Source: an uncultured Bacteroidales bacterium
GTDB taxonomy: Bacteria > Bacteroidota > Bacteroidia > Bacteroidales > UBA932
Length of the DNA: 10,185 nt
Assembly: GCA_905235615.1 (NCBI GenBank)
Contig: CAJOMB010000046.1
Location: forward strand, 1 to 10,185
Direction: 5' to 3'
Below the pieces are notes generated by a model, which was given only the letters and a program-made list of their open reading frames with translations, was not told the DNA's origin and ran no database searches. Below, in pieces: positions 7,525 to 10,185 of the stretch (positions within the stretch are counted from its first letter, which is position 1; every line of letters starts with the position of its first letter). A program made the translations under genes and the position numbers.

Positions 7525-8130
7525 ATGAAGCATTTTACGCTTAAAGGCGAGATTCGCCAGAAAGGCAACAAGGCCGTGCTGAAGGCCTTCCGCGCCCAGG
7601 GTCTGGTTCCCTGCAACCTCTATGGTCAGGGTATGGACAACATCCTTTTCACCGTCAACGAGAAAGAGCTCAAGGGTCTTACCCACACTCCCGCTTCCTA
7701 TATCGTGGATCTGGAGCTGGGCGGCAAAACCTACACCGCCGTGGCTCACGAGTACCAGTGGCATCCGGTGGACGACAACTGCCTCCACGTGGATTTCCTG
7801 TCCGTGAACGAGACCAAGCCCATCGTCATCTCCGTTCCGCTGAACATTACCGGTCACCCCAAGGGTGTGCAGGCCGGTGGTAAGTTCGTCCAGAGCGCCC
7901 GCAGCTTGAAGGTCTGCGCCCTCATGAAGGACCTCCCGGATCAGCTGGACATCGATGTTACCCCGCTGGAGCTGGACAAGCGCATGGTGGCCGGCGACCT
8001 CAAGTTTGAAGGTCTCCAGATTGTCTCCGACAAGAACACCATCATCTGCTCCGTGAAGACCACCCGTGCCATGCAGCAGGCCGCTCAGGAGGCTGCCAAG
8101 AACGGTGGTGGCGAGGCTGCTGCCGAGTAA
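7525..8130 (+). CDS. rplY: Large-subunit ribosomal protein bL25, CTC form
   Basis: 5S rRNA-binding protein of the 50S central protuberance; the long CTC/TL5 form is also linked to general stress in Gram-positive bacteria. The 201-aa product has the N-terminal bL25 beta-barrel (about 1-92), seen in the basic start, PCNLYGQG and the LHVDFLSV strand. The second TL5-type domain (about 95-185) is marked by HPKGVQAGG. A low-complexity Ala/Gly/Glu tail (GGGEAAAE) follows, longer and more acidic than the core. ATG 7525 is preceded by an A-rich stretch (ACAAACAAATT) typical of Bacteroidota initiation regions, with no Shine-Dalgarno. It has its own promoter and structured leader. pth starts 2 nt after its stop codon, a pairing found in many bacteria. 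Confidence 0.95.
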   Translation: MKHFTLKGEIRQKGNKAVLKAFRAQGLVPCNLYGQGMDNILFTVNEKELKGLTHTPASYIVDLELGGKTYTAVAHEYQWHPVDDNCLHVDFLSVNETKPIVISVPLNITGHPKGVQAGGKFVQSARSLKVCALMKDLPDQLDIDVTPLELDKRMVAGDLKFEGLQIVSDKNTIICSVKTTRAMQQAAQEAAKNGGGEAAAE

Positions 8131-8132
8131 GG

Positions 8133-8729
8133 ATGGCTGCCACCTACCTGGTTGTTGGGCTGGGAAATATTGGCGCCGAATACGCCAATACCCGCCACAA
8201 CATGGGATTTATGATATTGGATGCCTGGGCTCAGGCATCCAATGTCCTTTTCAAGACCGACCGTTACGGCGCCGTGGCGGAGGTCTCTTTCAAAGGCCGG
8301 TGGTTCGTCCTCCTCAAGCCTTCCACCTACATGAACCTGAGCGGCAACGCCGTGCGCTACTGGATGCGCCAGCTCAATCTGCCCTTGGAGAACCTGGTGG
8401 TCATTTCCGATGACCTCAATCTGCCCTTCGGCACCATCCGCATGCGTGCGGGCGGCTCTGCCGGCGGCCACAACGGTTTGGAGCATATCGCCCAGTGCCT
8501 GGAAAGCCAGGAGTGGGCCCGCATCCGCGTGGGAATCGGAAACGACTTCTCCCGCGGAGGACAGATAGACTTTGTGCTGGGAGATTTGTCGGCTCCGGAA
8601 AAGGAGCAGATTCAGGATATTTCCGCCAAGGTTATCCAGGGGGTGAAAGACCTTTCCACCGTGGGTATCGCGCGGGCCATGAATACGCTCAATACCAGGA
8701 AAAAGCCTGCGGAACCAACTGAAAGTTAA
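8133..8729 (+). CDS. pth: Peptidyl-tRNA hydrolase
   Basis: Cleaves the ester bond of peptidyl-tRNAs that drop off the ribosome, recycling tRNA. The 198-aa length is normal for bacterial Pth1. Active-site residues match the E. coli enzyme: Asn12 (GLGNIG), catalytic His22 (TRHNMGF), Asn68 (TYMNLSG), Asp93 (ISDDLNLP) and Asn114 (GGHNGLEH). The C-terminal helix ends in a short polar tail. Only 2 nt separate it from rplY, and TAAGG overlapping the rplY stop is too close to the ATG to be a good Shine-Dalgarno, so translation is probably coupled to rplY. A T-rich region follows the stop codon, but I see no convincing hairpin terminator there. Confidence 0.96.
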   Translation: MAATYLVVGLGNIGAEYANTRHNMGFMILDAWAQASNVLFKTDRYGAVAEVSFKGRWFVLLKPSTYMNLSGNAVRYWMRQLNLPLENLVVISDDLNLPFGTIRMRAGGSAGGHNGLEHIAQCLESQEWARIRVGIGNDFSRGGQIDFVLGDLSAPEKEQIQDISAKVIQGVKDLSTVGIARAMNTLNTRKKPAEPTES

Positions 8730-8745
8730 GTTTTTTGCAATTTTT

Positions 8746-8776
8746 TTTGGCGCTTGGATTTTTTTTCCTAACTTGC
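8746..8776 (+). promoter_or_regulatory. Probable promoter of the hc1-like gene
   Basis: TTTG at 8746-8749 (-33) and TAACTTGC at 8769-8776 (-7, near TAnnTTTG) are separated by 19 nt, the spacing expected for Bacteroidota sigma-ABfr promoters. The start would lie around 8780-8784, giving a leader of about 40 nt that ends in the A-rich AATAAAACAATACGAC before the ATG. Three T-tracts (8731-8736, 8741-8748, 8759-8766) surround it and may bend the DNA or act as an UP-like element. Confidence 0.5.
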
Positions 8777-8822
8777 ACCCGAGTTTGGACTATTATATTA
8801 CGAACCAATAAAACAATACGAC

Positions 8823-8999
8823 ATGAAAAAGCTTGTTGAAACCATCAACGCCGAATTCGCTGAATTCGCCAAGAATGCCGAGGCTCAGGCCGTGAAAGGC
8901 AACAAGGCTGCCGGCGCCCGCGCCCGTAAGGCTGCCCTGGCCCTCATGAAGGACCTTAAGGAGTTCCGCAAGGTATCCGTTGAAGAGGCTAAGAAGTAA
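8823..8999 (+). CDS. Hc1-like histone H1-family DNA-binding protein
   Basis: Small, 58-aa, Lys/Arg/Ala-rich protein resembling the Bacteroidota histone H1-like Hc1 family (Pfam Hc1), a likely nucleoid-associated DNA compaction protein. The key stretch is GNKAAGARARKAALAL (residues 26-41), preceded by an acidic amphipathic helix (INAEFAEFAKNAEAQ) and followed by LKEFRKVSVEEAKK. It has no signal peptide or membrane segment. It is a single-gene unit, with its own promoter upstream and a strong terminator immediately after the stop codon, consistent with high expression. Family assignment rests on sequence resemblance that I recognise; DNA binding is inferred from the family. The DNA for AEFAEFA contains a short near-tandem GAATTCGC repeat. 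Confidence 0.88.
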   Translation: MKKLVETINAEFAEFAKNAEAQAVKGNKAAGARARKAALALMKDLKEFRKVSVEEAKK

Positions 9000-9017
9000 T
9001 TTTTTACTGAAAAGCGA

Positions 9018-9065
9018 AAAACGTTGCAAAAAATTCAATTTTTTTTTGCAACGTTTTCTTTTTTT
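9018..9065 (+). terminator. Strong intrinsic terminator after the hc1-like gene
   Basis: Perfect 16-bp stem, 9018-9033 paired with 9042-9057, with an 8-nt loop. The core is ACGTTGC/GCAACGT, flanked by A-runs and T-runs. A T-tract (9059-9065) follows on the + strand. Read on the - strand, the stem is followed by a weaker T-rich stretch, so it may also stop transcription arriving from xerD. Confidence 0.92.
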
Positions 9066-9104
9066 CTGCATCTTTCATATAGGTTTAGGTTTTAGTACAC
9101 GTCG

Positions 9105-9153
9105 AAAGACCGGGTCCGAGAGTTTGCTCAAAGGCCCGGACTTTTGCTTTTCC
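9105..9153 (+). terminator. Second GC-rich hairpin with T-rich tail, overlapping the 3' end of xerD
   Basis: CCGGGTC (9110-9116) pairs with GGCCCGG (9133-9139), including one G-U pair. After an A-A mismatch the stem continues with 9105-9108 and 9141-9144. The 16-nt loop contains a further 3-bp GAG/CTC pairing (9118-9120, 9127-9129). The + strand then reads CTTTTGCTTTTT, so polarity favours a + strand terminator, although no known + strand gene lies between it and the terminator at 9018-9065. The right arm covers the last codons of xerD. It could be a fail-safe terminator blocking antisense transcription into xerD, or the end of an unrecognised small RNA. Confidence 0.4.
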
Positions 9154-10009
9154 GTGGATGGTGCTGCAGCACGGACTGGTGCCAGGTCTTGGTGTCAATG
9201 TGGGTGTAAATCTCCGTGGTGAGGATGGATTCGTGTCCCAGCATTTCCTGGACAATCCTTAAATCGGCCCCGTTTTCTATGAGGTGCGTGGCGAAGGAGT
9301 GGCGGAAGGTGTGGGGAGAGATTTCTTTCTGGATGCCGGCGGCCATGGCCTGGTCTTTCACCAGCTTGAAGATGGAGATGCGGGAAAGGGGCTTCCCGAA
9401 GCGGTTCAGGAAGAGGATGTCCTCGCTCTGGCGGTCGGCCGGTTCGGGCCTGTCGGCGAGGTAGGTGCGGATGGCATCGGCAGCCATTTCCCCGAGGGGC
9501 ACCAAGCGCTGCTTGTTTCCCTTGCCGATGACGTTCACGAAGCCTTCGTCCAGGTACACGTGCGAAACGCGGAGGGTGGCGGCTTCACTGACGCGCAGGC
9601 CGCAGCCGTAAAGCACCTCCAGGATGGCCCTGTTGCGCTTTCCATAGGCCGATTGTAAATCTACGGATTCCAGGATGGCTTCCACCTCCTCGAGGCTGAG
9701 CACCGCCGGGAGGTACTTTCCCAGCTTGGGGGCGTCCACCCTGTCGCAGGGGTTCTCCTTCACCTCGCCCTCCTGGATGCACCAGTCAAAAAAGCTTCTG
9801 AGGCTGCTCATGAGGCGGGCGGTGCTGCGCTTGGAGAGGCCGTCGGCCCCGGTTTTGCCCAGATAGTCGGCAATATCTTCCGAGGATATTTCGGAGGGCT
9901 TTTTGTTCACCGCCTTCAGGAATTCTTCTACGTCGTGCCCGTAGCCCGCCACCGTGTTGGGTGACAGGCCCCGTTCAATCCGCAGATAATGTTTGAAATC
10001 TTTTATCAT
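9128..10009 (-). CDS. xerD: Tyrosine recombinase XerD-like (chromosome dimer resolution)
   Basis: Site-specific tyrosine recombinase that, with a XerC partner, resolves chromosome dimers at dif. The 293-aa product has an N-terminal SAM-like core-binding domain (about 1-88) and a catalytic domain (about 105-285). All catalytic residues are present: Arg139 (GLRVSE), Lys163 (GKGNKQR), His233 and Arg236 (SPHTFRHSFATH), His259 (LGHESI) and nucleophile Tyr268 (TTEIYTH). The TTEIYTH context, the PKLGKYLPAVLSLEEVE linker and the length favour XerD over XerC, but this is a judgement by resemblance. The protein ends in a Lys/Arg-rich tail. It is convergent with the hc1-like gene and divergent from the lipoprotein gene. 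The ATG at 10009 is only 4 nt from a TAATTTTG element, which suggests a very short or absent leader. It shows no integrase-type extra domains or flanking att-like repeats that would indicate a mobile element. Confidence 0.9.
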   Translation of the reverse strand: MIKDFKHYLRIERGLSPNTVAGYGHDVEEFLKAVNKKPSEISSEDIADYLGKTGADGLSKRSTARLMSSLRSFFDWCIQEGEVKENPCDRVDAPKLGKYLPAVLSLEEVEAILESVDLQSAYGKRNRAILEVLYGCGLRVSEAATLRVSHVYLDEGFVNVIGKGNKQRLVPLGEMAADAIRTYLADRPEPADRQSEDILFLNRFGKPLSRISIFKLVKDQAMAAGIQKEISPHTFRHSFATHLIENGADLRIVQEMLGHESILTTEIYTHIDTKTWHQSVLQHHPRKSKSPGL

Positions 10010-10013
10010 TACG

Positions 10014-10021
10014 CAAAATTA
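10014..10021 (-). promoter_or_regulatory. Candidate -7 element for xerD
   Basis: On the - strand this reads TAATTTTG, an exact TAnnTTTG match, 4 nt upstream of the xerD ATG. A start point 4-7 nt downstream would fall at or next to the start codon, implying a leaderless transcript. I see no TTTG or TTG at the expected -33 position, which lowers confidence. Confidence 0.4.
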
Positions 10022-10033
10022 ACGAATTATTGT

Positions 10034-10041
10034 TAATTTTG
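10034..10041 (+). promoter_or_regulatory. Candidate -7 element for the lipoprotein gene
   Basis: TAATTTTG matches TAnnTTTG exactly and ends 4 nt before the ATG at 10046, so a transcript from it would be leaderless or nearly so. No -33 motif is evident around 10010-10015, where it would be expected. Confidence 0.4.
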
Positions 10042-10045
10042 TAGA

Positions 10046-10185
10046 ATGATGCGTAAAACTGTCATATTCCTGCTTACTGCTCTGAGTGCCGTCAGCTGTT
10101 TCAAAGACCCTAATTTCGATCCCATTTCCGGCCATTCGGGCTCCTCTTCGCCCACTCCGCGCGTTCCTACGGAGGAAACCCGGCA
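10046..10185 (+). CDS. Putative lipoprotein, N-terminal fragment (runs off the window)
   Basis: The first 46 codons are visible; the rest lies beyond the window end. The product begins MMRKTVIFLLTALSAVSC: two or three basic/polar residues, a hydrophobic stretch and a cysteine at residue 18, a signal-peptidase-II lipobox (SAVSC) of the relaxed Bacteroidota type. After the cysteine come FKDPNFDPISG and then a Ser/Pro/Thr-rich stretch (SGSSSPTPRVPTEE), probably a flexible tether holding a surface or periplasmic domain away from the membrane. Either ATG 10046 or ATG 10049 could be the start. Function is not recognisable from this fragment. It is divergent from xerD, with 36 nt between the two start codons. 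Confidence 0.7.
   Translation, partial: MMRKTVIFLLTALSAVSCFKDPNFDPISGHSGSSSPTPRVPTEETR

Larger units (their letters stand above)
10014..10041. repeat. Perfect 28-bp inverted repeat between xerD and the lipoprotein gene
   Basis: CAAAATTAAC (10014-10023) and GTTAATTTTG (10032-10041) are exact reverse complements separated by 8 nt (GAATTATT). The repeat fills most of the 36-nt divergent gap and contains two opposed TAATTTTG elements. It may simply be back-to-back promoters, an operator for a dimeric regulator, or, less likely, a Xer-type core site. Confidence 0.75.

Noticed and set aside
6121..7857. A 578-aa open frame on the - strand opposite clpX and rplY
   Set aside because: It spans two certain + strand genes plus a promoter and has shadow-type composition. 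It reflects codon bias and not a gene.
8717..8748. AACT-GAA-AGTT hairpin followed by T-runs after pth as an intrinsic terminator
   Set aside because: The stem is only 4 bp and mostly A/T, too weak to be convincing. The T-runs are better explained as part of the next promoter region.
9081..9097. Short AGGTTT-type repeat resembling telomere or direct-repeat units
   Set aside because: Only two imperfect 6-base units are present, which is within chance for an AT-rich gap.
9128..10009. The tyrosine recombinase as an integrase of a mobile element
   Set aside because: Size, motif context and lack of att-like repeats, tRNA or cargo genes fit a housekeeping XerC/XerD protein.

Overview
This window looks like a chromosomal, housekeeping stretch from a member of the Bacteroidota, most likely a relatively GC-rich order Bacteroidales species. 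Three things point there. Protein sequence: a short-form GyrB, a Bacteroidota-type trigger factor, and the small Hc1 histone-like protein. Gene content: a tig-clpP-clpX block followed by the CTC form of bL25 and pth. Promoters: elements of the TAnnTTTG type, with AT-rich leaders that mostly lack strong Shine-Dalgarno sequences. Genus cannot be fixed from the sequence alone.

Layout. The + strand carries gyrB (22-2031); an overlapping 7TM-HD phosphohydrolase of the PgpH family (2024-4060); trigger factor tig (4086-5402); a long structured hairpin in the tig-clpP gap (5408-5479); clpP (5495-6160) and clpX (6169-7419). A consensus promoter and a two-hairpin leader (7408-7524) precede rplY/ctc (7525-8130), which is followed 2 bases later by pth (8133-8729). 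A second promoter drives the 58-aa Hc1-like protein (8823-8999), which ends in a strong intrinsic terminator (9018-9065). A tyrosine recombinase, most like XerD, lies on the - strand (10009-9128) and converges on that terminator. It diverges from a partial lipoprotein gene (10046 to the window end). The short divergent gap contains a perfect 28-bp inverted repeat made of two opposed TAATTTTG elements.

How the genes work together. The theme is nucleic acid topology and protein quality: supercoiling (GyrB), folding at the ribosome exit (trigger factor), ATP-dependent degradation (ClpXP), 5S rRNA binding (bL25), peptidyl-tRNA recycling (Pth), DNA compaction (Hc1) and chromosome-dimer resolution (XerD). 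The PgpH-like protein probably adds cyclic dinucleotide turnover at the membrane.

No exotic multi-gene system is visible. The parts worth a second look are non-coding: the 28-bp palindrome between xerD and the lipoprotein gene, the hairpin between tig and clpP, and the leader of rplY. No gap between genes exceeds about 130 bases.
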